Notes under the pieces: model-generated
Told to the model about the DNA's origin: nothing
Database searches by the model: none
What the model saw: the letters and a program-made list of their open reading frames with translations, nothing else
Translations under genes and position numbers: made by a program
DNA from: Sphingomonas sp. PsM26
GTDB lineage: Bacteria > Pseudomonadota > Alphaproteobacteria > Sphingomonadales > Sphingomonadaceae
Length of the DNA stretch: 64,000 nt
NCBI GenBank assembly: GCA_030433805.1
Contig: JARUXA010000015.1
Coordinates: 62,001 to 126,000, forward strand
Direction: 5' to 3'
Part shown: one piece after another, positions 16,289 to 26,823 of the stretch
Position numbering within the stretch: position 1 is the first letter of the stretch
How the letters are laid out: every line of letters starts with the position of its first letter

Positions 16289-17569
16289 ATGCACGATATC
16301 CGCCTGATCCGCGACGATCCCGCCGCGTTCGACGCCGCCCTCGCACGCCGCGGCGTAGCCCCCATTGCCGCCGAACTGGTCGCCCTGGACGAACGCCATC
16401 GCTCGCTGACCACCGAAGCGCAGGTGGCGCTGGCGCGGCGCAACGAGGCATCGAAGGCGATCGGCGCGGCGAAAGCCGCCAAGGACGAAGCGACGTCGGC
16501 TGCGTTAATGCAGGAGGTCGCCGCGTTGAAACAACGCCTCCCGGCGATCGAGGCGGAGGCAAAGTCTCTTGGGGATGCCTTGCAAGAGCGTCTTGCCATC
16601 CTGCCCAACGTACCCCTGCCCGACGTGCCCGAGGGTACCGACGAAAACGATAATGTGATCGTCGCTGAGCATGGAACGCCCCCATCGTTCCCGTTCGCAC
16701 CCGTCGAACATAACGTTCTGGGGCCACCCCTCGGGCTCGATTTCGAGACCGGTGCGGCGATGTCCGGCGCGCGGTTCACGCTGGTGCGCGGGGCTGCGGC
16801 GAAGCTGCACCGGGCGCTTGGGCAGTTTATGCTCGATACGCTGTCGGATCGGCATGGGTATGAACAGGTCGTCCCGCCCTTGCTCGTGCGTGACGAAGCG
16901 CTGTTCGGCACCGGACAGTTGCCGAAGTTTGCAGAGGACCTGTTCCACACCACTGACGGTCGTTGGCTGATCCCGACCGCGGAGGTCAGCCTGACCAATA
17001 TCATCGCGAACAGCATCCTCAGCGAAGCCGAACTTCCGCTTCGTTTTGCAGCGCTCACCGCCTGTTTCCGGTCCGAAGCAGGCGCGGCTGGCCGCGATAC
17101 GCGCGGTTTCATCCGGCAACACCAGTTCGAGAAGGTCGAGATGGTCTCGATCGTCCCGCCGCACGCCTCTGAAGCCGAGCACGAGCGCATGACCGCCTGC
17201 GCCGAGTCGATCCTGATCGCGCTCGATCTTCCCTTCCGCCGGATGAAACTGTGCACCGGCGACATGGGGTTCACGGGCGCACGCACCTATGACCTCGAAG
17301 TGTGGCTGCCCGGGCAGGATCGCTACCGCGAGATATCGAGCTGTTCGACCTGCACCGATTTCCAGGCGCGCCGCATGAACGCGCGTTACCGGCCCGAGGG
17401 AGAGAAAGGGACGCGCTTCGTCCATACACTTAACGGTTCGGGGCTAGCGGTCGGTCGGACGCTGGTCGCGGTTCTGGAGAATTACCAGCAGGAGAATGGC
17501 ACGGTTTCCGTGCCGGACGTGCTCGTGCCCTATCTCGGCGGGATGACACTGCTGGAACCGGCCCGCTGA
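16289..17569 (+). CDS. serS: Seryl-tRNA synthetase
   Basis: This 426-residue class II synthetase charges tRNA-Ser. The N-terminal long coiled-coil arm that reads the tRNA variable loop spans about residues 25-105. Class II motif 2 is [23 protein letters not shown] near 265, and motif 3 is [19 protein letters not shown] near 385. Length and motifs are normal. ATG 16289 gives the standard start [18 protein letters not shown]; an in-frame ATG at 16226 would add 21 unconserved residues. There is no strong Shine-Dalgarno at 16289, and possible leader structures lie upstream. It overlaps surE in a TGATG and probably forms an operon with surE and nlpD. Confidence 0.95.
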   Translation: MHDIRLIRDDPAAFDAALARRGVAPIAAELVALDERHRSLTTEAQVALARRNEASKAIGAAKAAKDEATSAALMQEVAALKQRLPAIEAEAKSLGDALQERLAILPNVPLPDVPEGTDENDNVIVAEHGTPPSFPFAPVEHNVLGPPLGLDFETGAAMSGARFTLVRGAAAKLHRALGQFMLDTLSDRHGYEQVVPPLLVRDEALFGTGQLPKFAEDLFHTTDGRWLIPTAEVSLTNIIANSILSEAELPLRFAALTACFRSEAGAAGRDTRGFIRQHQFEKVEMVSIVPPHASEAEHERMTACAESILIALDLPFRRMKLCTGDMGFTGARTYDLEVWLPGQDRYREISSCSTCTDFQARRMNARYRPEGEKGTRFVHTLNGSGLAVGRTLVAVLENYQQENGTVSVPDVLVPYLGGMTLLEPAR

Positions 17570-18333
17570 TGCGGATTCTGCTGACCAACGACGACGGCTA
17601 TCACGCCCCCGGACTGCAGGTTCTGGAGGAGATCGCCGCGCGTTTGTCGGATGACATTTGGGTCGTGGCGCCAGCGGACGAGCAGTCGGGCGCGGGGCAT
17701 TCGCTGACGCTCACCCGCCCGATCCGCGTGCGTAAACATGGCGACAAGCGGTTTGCGGTGGCGGGAACCCCGACCGATGCGGTGATGATGGCGCTCGCGC
17801 GGATCATGCAGGATCACAAGCCCGATCTGATCCTTTCCGGGGTCAATCGCGGCGCCAACCTGGGCGAGGACGTAACCTATTCGGGAACGGTATCAGCTGC
17901 GATGGAAGGTGCGCTTGCGGGTGTTCGCTCGATCGCTCTCAGTCAGGTGTACAGCCGCGGCGGTGCGGGGGATGCCATGTCGTTCGAGGCGGCGGCGGCA
18001 TGGGGCGAGCGCGCGCTGCGTCCGCTGCTGGAGGCACCGCTAGAGCCCCGCAGCCTCGTCAACATCAACTTCCCGCCGCTTGGGGCCGACGCGGTCAAGG
18101 GCATCAAGATCGTTCAGCAGGGGCTACGCGATTACGGTCGGTTGCAGATCGTCACCAATCGCGATCCACGCGGGCACGAATATCACTGGTTCGCGCTTGG
18201 CCAGACGGTCCAAACGCCCGCACACGCGACCGATCTGGAAGCGATTGCCGACGGGTACGTGGCCGTCACCCCGCTCCATCTCGACATGACGCACCGCCCG
18301 TCGCTTGCCATGCTGGCGGAACGGTACGGCTGA
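17569..18333 (+). CDS. surE: 5'/3'-nucleotidase SurE
   Basis: This 254-residue metal-dependent nucleoside monophosphatase is associated with stationary-phase survival. It opens with the invariant [16 protein letters not shown], where the two aspartates bind metal. SGAGHSLTLTRP, the GTPTDAV block and SGVNRGANLGEDVTYSGTVSAAMEG follow in order, all typical. The ATG shares bases with the serS stop. In E. coli surE is followed by pcm and nlpD; here nlpD follows directly, with no pcm between. Confidence 0.95.
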   Translation: MRILLTNDDGYHAPGLQVLEEIAARLSDDIWVVAPADEQSGAGHSLTLTRPIRVRKHGDKRFAVAGTPTDAVMMALARIMQDHKPDLILSGVNRGANLGEDVTYSGTVSAAMEGALAGVRSIALSQVYSRGGAGDAMSFEAAAAWGERALRPLLEAPLEPRSLVNINFPPLGADAVKGIKIVQQGLRDYGRLQIVTNRDPRGHEYHWFALGQTVQTPAHATDLEAIADGYVAVTPLHLDMTHRPSLAMLAERYG

Positions 18334-18337
18334 GCTG

Positions 18338-19600
18338 ATGCGGCAAGGACCCTTCGGCATGATGGTCTTTCCCGTTGCGATGATCGCCCTCGCACTGCCG
18401 GGCTGCATCCCGCCGCAGGATCCACCCGCAGTCGGATATCCCCGTTCAGCGTCTTCGCCGCACCAGACACAACGGCAGCAGCCGGTCGAACAGGATTTCC
18501 CGCGCGAGCAGCAAGACGAAAGCTATCGCCAGGCACCCGTTCGTCACCCCCCGTCAGCGCGTAGACCATCAACCCGTACCACGCGACAGCCCCAGCCGCG
18601 CCGGTACGTGCCGCGCGACGATCAGCGACCGTATGAACCCCAAGGGGGGTACCGATCCGAGCAGCAGGGTCGTCCAAGTGCAGAAGATCGCAGCGGCACC
18701 CCTGCGCTGGCAGCATGGCAAGCCCGCCCCGTCGCCCCTTCGGCGGAGCAGGTCGACCCGTCGACGTACGTTGTCCGCCCCGGCGATACCCTTGGCGTGA
18801 TCGGCGATCGCACCGGGGCCGGATCGGAAGCGATCGCAAGGGCCAACGGTCTTGCTGCGCCGTTCATCGTGCGAACGGGGCAGCGGCTGAGCATTCCCGG
18901 CGGACGATATCACCGGGTCGCCGCTGGCCAGACCGGCATCGCGATTTCACGCGCCTATGGGGTCGATTGGTCGCGGATCATTGCCGCGAACGACCTGCGT
19001 GAGCCCTATACGCTTCGCGTCGGCATGCGCGTGCTGATCCCGGGAACGTCGTCCCGCAGTACCGCCGCCGAACGCGCCGCAGCCTTCACGCTCGATATCG
19101 ACGATCTCGTGACCGGCAGCGAGCCCGCGCTTGCCGCGAACCAACGCCCTGCCCGGCCCTCGACCTCGTCTGCCCGCATCCTGGCACCAACCCAGGCACT
19201 CGCCCCACCCGCCCGGCTGACCAGCGGGTTCGACTGGCCGGTGCACGGCCGGATCGTCACGCGGTTCGGACCGGGCGCGAGCGGGGAACGCTACAACGGC
19301 GTCAAGATCGCGGTGCCGCGCGGAACGCCCGTACTCGCGGCGGCAGACGGAGTCGTCGCCTACGCCGGCGGCGGCATTCCGCAACTCGGCGACGTCATCA
19401 TCATCCGGCATGGCGACGGATGGGCGACCGTCTATGGCCACGCCAGCAAATTGCTCGTCCAGCGCGGGCAAGCGGTCCGCCGTGGCCAGACGATCGCAAT
19501 GTCGGGCGATTCGGGCGGAGCGCCCCGCCCGGAGGTTCATTTCGAGATGCGCAAAGGCCGCACGCCGATCGACCCGCAGCGACAATTGCCCGCGATCTGA
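18338..19600 (+). CDS. nlpD: NlpD-like LysM/M23 lipoprotein
   Basis: This 420-residue envelope protein begins with a lipoprotein signal ([11 protein letters not shown], Cys at about residue 21). A Pro/Gln/Arg-rich linker to about 140 follows, then two LysM domains ([12 protein letters not shown] near 143 and [13 protein letters not shown] near 190) and a C-terminal M23/LytM fold from about 296. The metal-binding HxxxD is replaced by [11 protein letters not shown], while the later YGHAS and HFEMRKG are kept, so the domain is probably catalytically dead. NlpD and EnvC proteins with such degenerate LytM domains activate cell-division amidases. The start ATG 18338 lies 4 bases after surE, consistent with one operon. 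Confidence 0.87.
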   Translation: MRQGPFGMMVFPVAMIALALPGCIPPQDPPAVGYPRSASSPHQTQRQQPVEQDFPREQQDESYRQAPVRHPPSARRPSTRTTRQPQPRRYVPRDDQRPYEPQGGYRSEQQGRPSAEDRSGTPALAAWQARPVAPSAEQVDPSTYVVRPGDTLGVIGDRTGAGSEAIARANGLAAPFIVRTGQRLSIPGGRYHRVAAGQTGIAISRAYGVDWSRIIAANDLREPYTLRVGMRVLIPGTSSRSTAAERAAAFTLDIDDLVTGSEPALAANQRPARPSTSSARILAPTQALAPPARLTSGFDWPVHGRIVTRFGPGASGERYNGVKIAVPRGTPVLAAADGVVAYAGGGIPQLGDVIIIRHGDGWATVYGHASKLLVQRGQAVRRGQTIAMSGDSGGAPRPEVHFEMRKGRTPIDPQRQLPAI

Positions 19601-19653
19601 TCCCTGCTCGTGGCAGGGTGACGCAACGATCGGACTTTTGTAGAGCAGCGCGC

Positions 19654-20880
19654 ATGACCGACTTTTCCTCCGATCTGCTCCGCCTGCTGTCGACGCGCGG
19701 CTATATCCACCAACTGACGGACGCCGTTGCGCTCGACGCGTTGGCGAGCAAGCAGGTTGTGCCGGGCTATATCGGTTTCGATCCGACCGCACCGTCGCTG
19801 CACGTCGGCAGCCTGGTGCAGATCATGCTGCTTCGCCGTCTCCAGCAGAGTGGGCACAAGCCGATCGTGCTGATGGGCGGCGGGACCGGCAAGATCGGTG
19901 ATCCGAGCTTCAAGGACGAAGCGCGCAAACTGCTCGGCGAGGACGGGATCAAGGCAAACGTCGCCTCGATCCGCCGCATCTTTGAACGCTTCCTGAGGTT
20001 CGGCGACGGGCCGACCGATGCGGTGATGCTCGACAATGCGGAGTGGCTGGACGCGCTCGAATACATCCCGTTCCTGCGCGACGTGGGGCAGCACTTCTCG
20101 GTCAACCGGATGCTGTCATTCGATTCGGTAAAGCTCCGGCTCGACCGCGAACAGTCGCTGAGCTTCCTCGAATTCAACTACATGATCCTGCAGGCGTACG
20201 ATTTCCTCGAACTGTCGCGCCGCGCCAAGTGCCGGTTGCAGATGGGCGGATCGGACCAGTGGGGCAATATCGTCAACGGCATCGAACTCGCGCGCCGGAT
20301 GGACTCGACTGAGGTGTACGGCATCACCACGCCGCTGATCACCACCGCCGACGGCGCCAAGATGGGCAAGACGATGGCAGGCGCGGTGTGGCTGCACGAG
20401 GACCAGCTGCCGCACTTCGATTACTGGCAATTCTGGCGCAACACCGACGACCGCGATGTCGGGCGGTTCCTCCGCCTGTTCACCGATTTGCCGCTGGACG
20501 CGATCGCGCGGCTGGAGGCGCTGCAAGGGGCAGAGATCAATGAGGCGAAGAAGATCCTCGCTGATGCCGCGACGGCGATGTGTCGAGGCGTGGAAGCGGC
20601 AACCGAAGCCGCCGAAACCGCGCGCAAGACCTTCGAGGAAGGCAGCGCCGGGGGCTCGCTGCCGACGTTTGCCGTGACCGGCGACATCGGCATCGTCGAT
20701 GCGCTCATCGGCCTCGGCTTCGCCGCATCGAAGGGGGAAGCGCGCCGCCTGATCAAGGGCGGCGGTGCCCGGATCGGCGCGGACAAGGTCAGCGACGAGG
20801 CGATGATCGTCACCGTCGGGGCAGATCCGGTGCGGGTCTCTGCGGGCAAGAAGAACCACGGTGTCCTCGTGCGCGCCTAG
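19654..20880 (+). CDS. tyrS: Tyrosyl-tRNA synthetase
   Basis: This 408-residue class I synthetase charges tRNA-Tyr. The HIGH motif appears as SLHVGSL near residue 50, in the tyrosine-specific context [15 protein letters not shown]. The KMSKS motif appears as KMGKT near 235. The block [25 protein letters not shown] is the usual tyrosine-binding and dimer region. A C-terminal S4 RNA-binding domain is present ([21 protein letters not shown]). The start at 19654 gives the standard N-terminus. It ends 29 bases from the converging recG gene. Confidence 0.95.
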   Translation: MTDFSSDLLRLLSTRGYIHQLTDAVALDALASKQVVPGYIGFDPTAPSLHVGSLVQIMLLRRLQQSGHKPIVLMGGGTGKIGDPSFKDEARKLLGEDGIKANVASIRRIFERFLRFGDGPTDAVMLDNAEWLDALEYIPFLRDVGQHFSVNRMLSFDSVKLRLDREQSLSFLEFNYMILQAYDFLELSRRAKCRLQMGGSDQWGNIVNGIELARRMDSTEVYGITTPLITTADGAKMGKTMAGAVWLHEDQLPHFDYWQFWRNTDDRDVGRFLRLFTDLPLDAIARLEALQGAEINEAKKILADAATAMCRGVEAATEAAETARKTFEEGSAGGSLPTFAVTGDIGIVDALIGLGFAASKGEARRLIKGGGARIGADKVSDEAMIVTVGADPVRVSAGKKNHGVLVRA

Positions 20881-20909
20881 GCGCGCCCGGGGATAGCGGC
20901 GGCGGGGTA

Positions 20910-22967
20910 TTACCCAGATCGGAGCAGCGCCACCCCGGCATCCCGTTCGAACAGGTACAAGGCGGTGCGGGCCGCCTGCCCGCGCGTGCCGTCCAGCCCC
21001 CCATCCCGATCGATCAGCAACCGCGCGTCGTCGGTTGCGACCGGCAGCAACGTCGCCAGCATGTCGGGCGTCGCGAGCCGGAACCCCGCCTCCCCCGATT
21101 GCCGCGTCCCAAGCAATTCGCCCGCGCCGCGCAGCCGCAGATCTTCCTCGGCAATCCGGAAGCCATCGGTCGTCTCGCGCATCAGCGCCAGCCGTGCGCG
21201 CGACGTCTCGCTGAGGCTCCCGCCGCGGATCAGCAGGCAATTCGACTTGCCGCCGCCGCGGCCGACACGGCCGCGCAACTGGTGCAATTGTGCCAGGCCG
21301 AAGCGATCCGCGTGTTCGATCACGATCAGCGTGGCGTTCGGAACGTCCACCCCGACTTCGATCACGGTCGTCGCGACGAGCACGCCGTGGCGCGCCTCGG
21401 AAAACGCCTGCATCGTCGCGTCCTTGTCGGCAGGCTTCATTCGACCGTGTACCAGTCCCACGGCATCGCCGAACCGCGCGCGCAACATCTCGGCGCGGGC
21501 TTCCGCCGCCGCCATGTCGCTCTTCTCGCTTTCCTCGACCAACGGGCACACCCAATAGGCCTGGCCGCCGTCCGCAAGATGACGTCCGAGCGCCTCGACG
21601 ATGTCAGGCAGGCGATCCTCCGACATGACGCGAGTCTCGATCGGCTGCCGCCCCGGCGGCATCTCGTCGAGCTGGCTGACGTCCATCTCGCCATAATTCG
21701 CGAGGGTGAGCGTCCGCGGGATCGGCGTTGCGGTCATCGCGAGCAAGTGTGGGCTGCGCCCCTTGGCCTGCAGCAGCATCCGCTGCGCGACGCCGAAGCG
21801 ATGCTGTTCGTCCACAACAACCAGACCCAAGTCCTTGTAAGCGACGGTTTCCTGGAAGATCGCATGCGTGCCGATCAGGATATGGATCTGCCCCTCGGCA
21901 AGCCCCATCAGCACGCCCTCGCGCACGCGTCCCTTGTCGCGCCCGGTCAGCACCGCGATCTCGATCGGAAGGCCACCCAGCAAGCGTCGCAGCGATTCGT
22001 AATGCTGTCGCGCGAGAATTTCGGTCGGCGCGAGCAACGCCGCCTGCGCCCCGCCCTCGACCGCGACGAGCATCGCCAGCGCCGCGACCAGCGTCTTGCC
22101 CGACCCGACATCGCCTTGCAGCAGCCGCAACATCGGTTGGGGTTGGGCAAGGTCGCCCTCGATCTCGCGGACCGTGCGCGCCTGCGCGCCGGTCAATTCA
22201 TACGGCAATTTCAGCGCGTCGCGCAGCCGCCCGTCCCCCGTCAGCGCACGCCCTTTGCGCGCACGCGATGATTGGCGGACGAGCATCAGCGCAAGCTGGT
22301 TGGCGAACAGTTCGTCATAGGCGAGCCGCTCGCGCGCTTTGGCATCAGCGGGGTCGGCATGGATCCGCGCCAGAGCATCGCGCCACGCAGGCCATTCGTT
22401 CTTCGCGAGCAGCCCCGGCTCGATCCACTCGGCCAGATCCGGCGCGCGCTCGACCGATTGCGCGGCCAACTGGCTCATCCGCCGCGACGAGATCCCCTCC
22501 GACAGCGGATAGATCGCCTCGCGGTCGGCCATGTCGCCAGCTTCGTCGAGCGGCAGGACATAGTCGGGGTGGACCATCTGCAGGTCCTGCCCGTAATGCT
22601 CGAGCCGCCCCGACACGCGCCGCGGCTCGCCCAGCGGGGCAAGCTTCTTCGCCCAGCCCGGATGCCCGCCAAAATACACGAGGCTGACGTAATTGCCCTT
22701 TGCGTCGGTCGCCTGCACCCGCGTCGGACCGCGCCCGTTGCTCGAGCGATAGGAGACCGCGGTCAGCGTGATGACGATGATCCGCCCCGAATCGGCCATG
22801 TCGAGCTCGTCGCGGGGCAAGCGATCGACCCAGCCGGTCGGCAAATGAAACGCCACGTCGACCACGCGCGCGAGTCCCAGGCGGTCGAGCGGCTTCGCCA
22901 GCGCGGGGCCGATGCCCTTCAATGCCGTAACTTCGGCGAACAATGGATTGAGGATGTCGGGTCGCAT
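20910..22967 (-). CDS. recG: ATP-dependent DNA helicase RecG
   Basis: This 685-residue superfamily 2 helicase remodels stalled replication forks and branched DNA. The N-terminal wedge domain (OB fold) covers about residues 50-150. Walker A is GDVGSGKTLVAAL near 285, the DExH box is DEQHRFG near 385, motif III is MTATPIPRTL, and QLRGRVGRGGG is motif VI. The TRG motif region follows. ATG 22967 gives the standard start MRPDILNPLFAEVTALKGIG; upstream in-frame codons extend into the sdhE gene on the other strand and are unlikely. The recG-sdhE-mfd grouping is common in alphaproteobacteria. Confidence 0.95.
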   Translation of the reverse strand: MRPDILNPLFAEVTALKGIGPALAKPLDRLGLARVVDVAFHLPTGWVDRLPRDELDMADSGRIIVITLTAVSYRSSNGRGPTRVQATDAKGNYVSLVYFGGHPGWAKKLAPLGEPRRVSGRLEHYGQDLQMVHPDYVLPLDEAGDMADREAIYPLSEGISSRRMSQLAAQSVERAPDLAEWIEPGLLAKNEWPAWRDALARIHADPADAKARERLAYDELFANQLALMLVRQSSRARKGRALTGDGRLRDALKLPYELTGAQARTVREIEGDLAQPQPMLRLLQGDVGSGKTLVAALAMLVAVEGGAQAALLAPTEILARQHYESLRRLLGGLPIEIAVLTGRDKGRVREGVLMGLAEGQIHILIGTHAIFQETVAYKDLGLVVVDEQHRFGVAQRMLLQAKGRSPHLLAMTATPIPRTLTLANYGEMDVSQLDEMPPGRQPIETRVMSEDRLPDIVEALGRHLADGGQAYWVCPLVEESEKSDMAAAEARAEMLRARFGDAVGLVHGRMKPADKDATMQAFSEARHGVLVATTVIEVGVDVPNATLIVIEHADRFGLAQLHQLRGRVGRGGGKSNCLLIRGGSLSETSRARLALMRETTDGFRIAEEDLRLRGAGELLGTRQSGEAGFRLATPDMLATLLPVATDDARLLIDRDGGLDGTRGQAARTALYLFERDAGVALLRSG

Positions 22968-23052
22968 GTCTATCTGAAGCGCTCTTACCCCTCCCCGATC
23001 CCCGCCGCCAGCACCTGCGCGCGGGTGTCGGGCAATTGTCGTTGGGATCCGC

Positions 23053-23319
23053 ATGGACCGAGATATCCGCCTCAAGCGCCTGCATTTCCGCAGCCATCAT
23101 CGTGGCACCAAGGAAGCCGACCTGCTGATCGGCGGCTTCTTCGATTCCGCGCACGCTCGCTGGGACGATGCCGAGATCGCGCTGTTCGAGGAGCTGATCG
23201 AGGAACAGGACGTCGACATCATGGCCTGGGCGATCGGCATGGAGCCCGCTCCGGAACGCTATGCCGGGTCGATCGTCGAGGCGCTGAAGCAGCTCAATTA
23301 CGTTCCGATCGCGAAGTAA
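23053..23319 (+). CDS. sdhE: Succinate dehydrogenase assembly factor SdhE
   Basis: This 88-residue protein of the SdhE/YgfY/Sdh5 (DUF339) family promotes covalent attachment of FAD to the succinate dehydrogenase flavoprotein. The functional RGxxE motif is present as HHRGTKEADLLIG, followed by FDSAHARWDDAEIALFEELIEEQDVDIMAW, the usual helical bundle. Length and start are typical. It is divergent from recG and precedes mfd, with a strong hairpin in between. Confidence 0.93.
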   Translation: MDRDIRLKRLHFRSHHRGTKEADLLIGGFFDSAHARWDDAEIALFEELIEEQDVDIMAWAIGMEPAPERYAGSIVEALKQLNYVPIAK

Positions 23320-23321
23320 CC

Positions 23322-23346
23322 CCCTCTCCCCGCAACGGGGAGAGGG
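23322..23346 (+). terminator. Hairpin between sdhE and mfd, next to the mfd ribosome site
   Basis: CCCTCTCCCCG (23322-23332) pairs exactly with CGGGGAGAGGG (23336-23346) around a CAA loop. It lies 2 bases after the sdhE stop and its 3' arm runs into GGGAGAAAG, the likely Shine-Dalgarno of mfd (ATG 23359). It may be a terminator or repeat, and could limit ribosome access to mfd on read-through transcripts. Confidence 0.6.
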
Positions 23347-23358
23347 AGAAAGAAAAGA

Positions 23359-26300
23359 ATGCCCAACCTTCAGACGATCCTCACTGCCAAGACCCCGCTG
23401 ACGCTCGCAGGCGTGCCGACCGGCTTCGAGCCGTGGCTGCTCGCCGACCTGTCGCGCGCCGCGAAGGCGCGTGTGGTGTTCGTCGCGCCGGACGAAGCCG
23501 CGATGCGCGCGATCGCCTCGACCGCCCAGACGTTCGCGCCCGAACTCGAGGTGCTGACCTTCCCGGCATGGGACTGCCTGCCTTACGACCGCGCCTCCCC
23601 CACGCTCCGCGTGATGGCGGAGCGAATGGCGACGCTCCACCGGCTCCAGCAGAAGCCCGATGGCCCGCAATTGCTAGTGACGACCGTCAACGCGGTCGCA
23701 CAGCGAACGCTCACCCCGTTCCGCATCCGCCAGCTTGTCGCCAGGCTCGCGCCGAAGGAACGGATCGGGCGCGACCGGCTTGCCACCTTGTTGCAAGCAA
23801 ATGGCTATGTCCGCGTGGAAACCGTTGCCGATGCTGGCGAATTCGCCGTACGCGGCGGTCTGGTCGATCTGTATCCGTCGGGCGAAACGCAGGCGCTTCG
23901 GCTCGATTTCTTCGGCGACGAGATCGAAAGCGTCCGCACCTTCGACCCCGCCAACCAGCGCACGACCGGGCGGATCGACGGCTTCGTCCTGCTCCCCGCC
24001 TCCGAAACCCTGCTCGACGAGGACAGCATCAAGCGGTTCCGCGCGCGCTATCGCGAGCGCTTCGGCGCGACCGCGACCGGCGACCCGCTGTATCAGGCGA
24101 TCAGCGACGGGCGGCGTCTTGCGGGGATGGAGCATTGGCTCCCGCTGTTCGAGGAAAAGATGGCGACGCTGTTCGACCATCTCGGCGACGACGCCGTCAT
24201 GGTCCGCGATGCGGGCGCGGTCGCAGCAGCCGAGGCACGGTTCGAGGCGATCACCGATTACCACGGCAATCGCGTCAAGGCGCAGTCGAGCGACCCGGGC
24301 AGTTACCGGCCACTTCCGCCAGACGCCTTATACCTGACCGCCAAGGATTTCGCGCAACAGCTCGATGCTGCCCCGGCGCATCGCATCACCGCGTTCGACG
24401 AACCCGAAAGCACGAGCGTGCTCGACTTCGGCGTCGATGGCCCGCGCGACTTCGGCGCGGAGCGTGCGAGTGGCGTCAACATCTACGAAGCGGTCGTAGA
24501 GCATCTCGGCAAGCTGCGGAAAGGCGGCAAGAAAGCGATCTTAGCCAGCTACTCGACCGGCTCGCGTGACCGCTTGGCCGGGCTGCTTGCCGATCACGAA
24601 CTGACCAATACAATCAAGGTCGACAGCTGGCAGCAGGCGCTCGGTGTCGGTGCCAAGTCGGTTGCCTTGCTGGTCCTCCCGCTCGACCATGGCTTCTCCG
24701 GACCCGAAGTTGCACTGCTGACCGAGCAGGACATGCTCGGTGACCGGCTCGTTCGCCGGAACAAGCGCAAGAAATCGGCGGATGCGTTCCTCGCCGAACT
24801 GGCGATGCTGACGCCGGGCGATCTGGTCGTCCACGCAGACCACGGCATCGGCCGCTATGAAGGCCTGACCTCGATCCCGGTTGGCCAGGCGCCGCATGAT
24901 TGCGTCGCCTTGACCTACGCGGGTGGCGACAAATTGTTCGTGCCGGTCGAGAACCTCGAGGTTCTGACGCGCTACGGTTCCGACGCCGACGGCGCGAGCC
25001 TCGACAAGCTCGGTGGCGAGGCATGGCAGCGCCGCAAGAGCCGGATGAAGGAGCGAATCCGCGAGATTGCGGGCGAACTCATCGCGACCGCTGCCGAGCG
25101 CGCGCTGCGACCGGCGGATACGATCGAGCGCGACAGTGGCTACGCCGCCTTCGTCGATCGCTTCCCCTATGAGGAAACCGAGGACCAGGATCGCGCGATC
25201 GAGGACGTGATGGGCGATCTTGAAAAGGGCACGCCGATGGACCGCCTCGTCGTCGGCGACGTCGGCTTCGGCAAGACCGAGGTCGCGCTGCGTGCTGCCT
25301 TTGCCGCTGCAATGGCGGGGTTGCAGGTCGCGGTGGTCTGCCCAACGACGCTGCTGGCGCGTCAGCATTTCAACAACTTCAAGGCACGGCTCGAAGGATT
25401 CCCGCTCAACGTCGGGCGGCTGTCGCGGCTGGTGCCAGCGGGTGAAGCCAAGACGACCAAGGAAGGCCTTGCAGACGGCACGATCGACGTCGTCGTCGGA
25501 ACCCATGCGATCCTGGCGAAGGGTATCGATTTCAAACGCCTGGGCCTCGTCATTGTCGATGAGGAACAGCGTTTCGGGGTGACGCACAAGGAACGCCTCA
25601 AGTCGCTCAAGGCCAACGTCCACGTCCTGACGCTGACCGCCACGCCGATCCCGCGCACGCTTCAGATGGCGATGTCGGGCCTGCGCGAACTGTCGGTGAT
25701 CCAGACCCCGCCGGTCGATCGCCTCGCGGTCCGAACCTACGTCATGCCGTGGGACCCGATCGTGCTGCGCGAGGCGTTGCTGCGGGAGCATTATCGCGGC
25801 GGGCAAAGCTTCTTCGTGACGCCACGGATCAAGGATCTTCCGGATATCGAGGAATTCCTTCGCGAATCCGTCCCTGAGGTGCGCTTCGTCGTGGCACATG
25901 GGCAGATGTCGCCGACCGAGGTCGAGGAGCGCATGTCCGCCTTTTACGACAAGAAATTCGAGGTGCTCGTTTCCACCACGATCGTCGAAAGCGGGCTCGA
26001 TATCCCGAGCGCGAACACGATGATCATCCACCGCGCCGATCGCTTCGGGCTCGCGCAGCTGTACCAGCTTCGTGGTCGCGTCGGGCGCGCCAAGACGCGC
26101 GCCTATGCCTATCTCACCACGCCCGCCGACCGGATCCTGACCGAGACCGCCGAGAAGCGGCTCAAGATCCTGTCCGACCTCGACAGCCTCGGCGGCGGGT
26201 TCCAGCTTGCCAGCCATGATCTCGACCAGCGCGGCGCAGGCAATCTGCTTGGCGACGAACAATCGGGGCATATCAAGGAGGTTGGCTACGAACTCTACCA

Positions 26301-26811
26301 GTCGATGCTGGAAGAGGCGATCATGGACGCCAAAGCCGGCGGCCAGCGGCTTCGCCCGAAGGACTTCTCGCCGCAGATTACGGTCGACGCGCCGATTCTT
26401 ATCCCCGAGACCTATGTCCCGGATCTCGACTTGCGGATGGGGCTGTATCGTCGCCTCAACGATGTCGAGGACCAGAATGCGCTGGAGGGCTTCGCTGCCG
26501 AACTGATCGATCGTTTCGGCGCGCTGCCGGGGCCGACCGAGAACCTCGTCCGCCTCATCGAAATCAAGCTCAACGCCAAGAAGGCGTGTGTGTCGAAGAT
26601 CGACGTCGGGCCAAAGGGTGCGCTGGTGTCGTTCTTCAACGATTCGCCGCCGAACATTCAGGGGCTGCTGGCGTGGGTTGCAAAGCTCGACGGGGTGGCG
26701 CGACTTCGTCCCGATTCGAAGCTGGTCGTGACGCGCAGTTGGGGCGACCCCAAGGCCCGCCTGCACGGGGCGTTGCAATTGTCGAAGGGACTGGCGCGCG
26801 CTGCGGGCTGA
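23359..26811 (+). CDS. mfd: Transcription-repair coupling factor Mfd
   Basis: This 1150-residue DNA translocase removes RNA polymerase stalled at lesions and recruits UvrA. Domains in order: the UvrB-like N-terminal module (about 1-350, with LPYDRASPTLRVMAERMATL); the CarD-like RNA polymerase-interacting domain (LTPGDLVVHADHGIGRYEGL near 490); the helicase domains with Walker A GDVGFGKTEVALRAA near 635, DEEQRFGV and TATPIPRTL; the QLRGRVGRAKTRAYAY block; and the C-terminal TRCF domain. All are intact and the length is normal. The start ATG 23359 follows a purine-rich GGGAGAAAG site that abuts a hairpin. Confidence 0.96.
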   Translation: MPNLQTILTAKTPLTLAGVPTGFEPWLLADLSRAAKARVVFVAPDEAAMRAIASTAQTFAPELEVLTFPAWDCLPYDRASPTLRVMAERMATLHRLQQKPDGPQLLVTTVNAVAQRTLTPFRIRQLVARLAPKERIGRDRLATLLQANGYVRVETVADAGEFAVRGGLVDLYPSGETQALRLDFFGDEIESVRTFDPANQRTTGRIDGFVLLPASETLLDEDSIKRFRARYRERFGATATGDPLYQAISDGRRLAGMEHWLPLFEEKMATLFDHLGDDAVMVRDAGAVAAAEARFEAITDYHGNRVKAQSSDPGSYRPLPPDALYLTAKDFAQQLDAAPAHRITAFDEPESTSVLDFGVDGPRDFGAERASGVNIYEAVVEHLGKLRKGGKKAILASYSTGSRDRLAGLLADHELTNTIKVDSWQQALGVGAKSVALLVLPLDHGFSGPEVALLTEQDMLGDRLVRRNKRKKSADAFLAELAMLTPGDLVVHADHGIGRYEGLTSIPVGQAPHDCVALTYAGGDKLFVPVENLEVLTRYGSDADGASLDKLGGEAWQRRKSRMKERIREIAGELIATAAERALRPADTIERDSGYAAFVDRFPYEETEDQDRAIEDVMGDLEKGTPMDRLVVGDVGFGKTEVALRAAFAAAMAGLQVAVVCPTTLLARQHFNNFKARLEGFPLNVGRLSRLVPAGEAKTTKEGLADGTIDVVVGTHAILAKGIDFKRLGLVIVDEEQRFGVTHKERLKSLKANVHVLTLTATPIPRTLQMAMSGLRELSVIQTPPVDRLAVRTYVMPWDPIVLREALLREHYRGGQSFFVTPRIKDLPDIEEFLRESVPEVRFVVAHGQMSPTEVEERMSAFYDKKFEVLVSTTIVESGLDIPSANTMIIHRADRFGLAQLYQLRGRVGRAKTRAYAYLTTPADRILTETAEKRLKILSDLDSLGGGFQLASHDLDQRGAGNLLGDEQSGHIKEVGYELYQSMLEEAIMDAKAGGQRLRPKDFSPQITVDAPILIPETYVPDLDLRMGLYRRLNDVEDQNALEGFAAELIDRFGALPGPTENLVRLIEIKLNAKKACVSKIDVGPKGALVSFFNDSPPNIQGLLAWVAKLDGVARLRPDSKLVVTRSWGDPKARLHGALQLSKGLARAAG

Positions 26812-26823
26812 TCCCCGCTCCCG

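Noticed and set aside
22272..24569. A 765-codon open frame on the plus strand across recG, sdhE and the start of mfd
   Set aside because: It runs antisense to recG and then out of frame through sdhE and mfd, all of which are intact. The product is low-complexity Arg/Ala sequence.
24541..26778. A 745-codon open frame on the minus strand inside mfd
   Set aside because: It is the antisense shadow of a complete mfd gene. The protein is dominated by Asp, Arg, Glu and Leu in a pattern produced by GC-rich antisense reading and has no domain.
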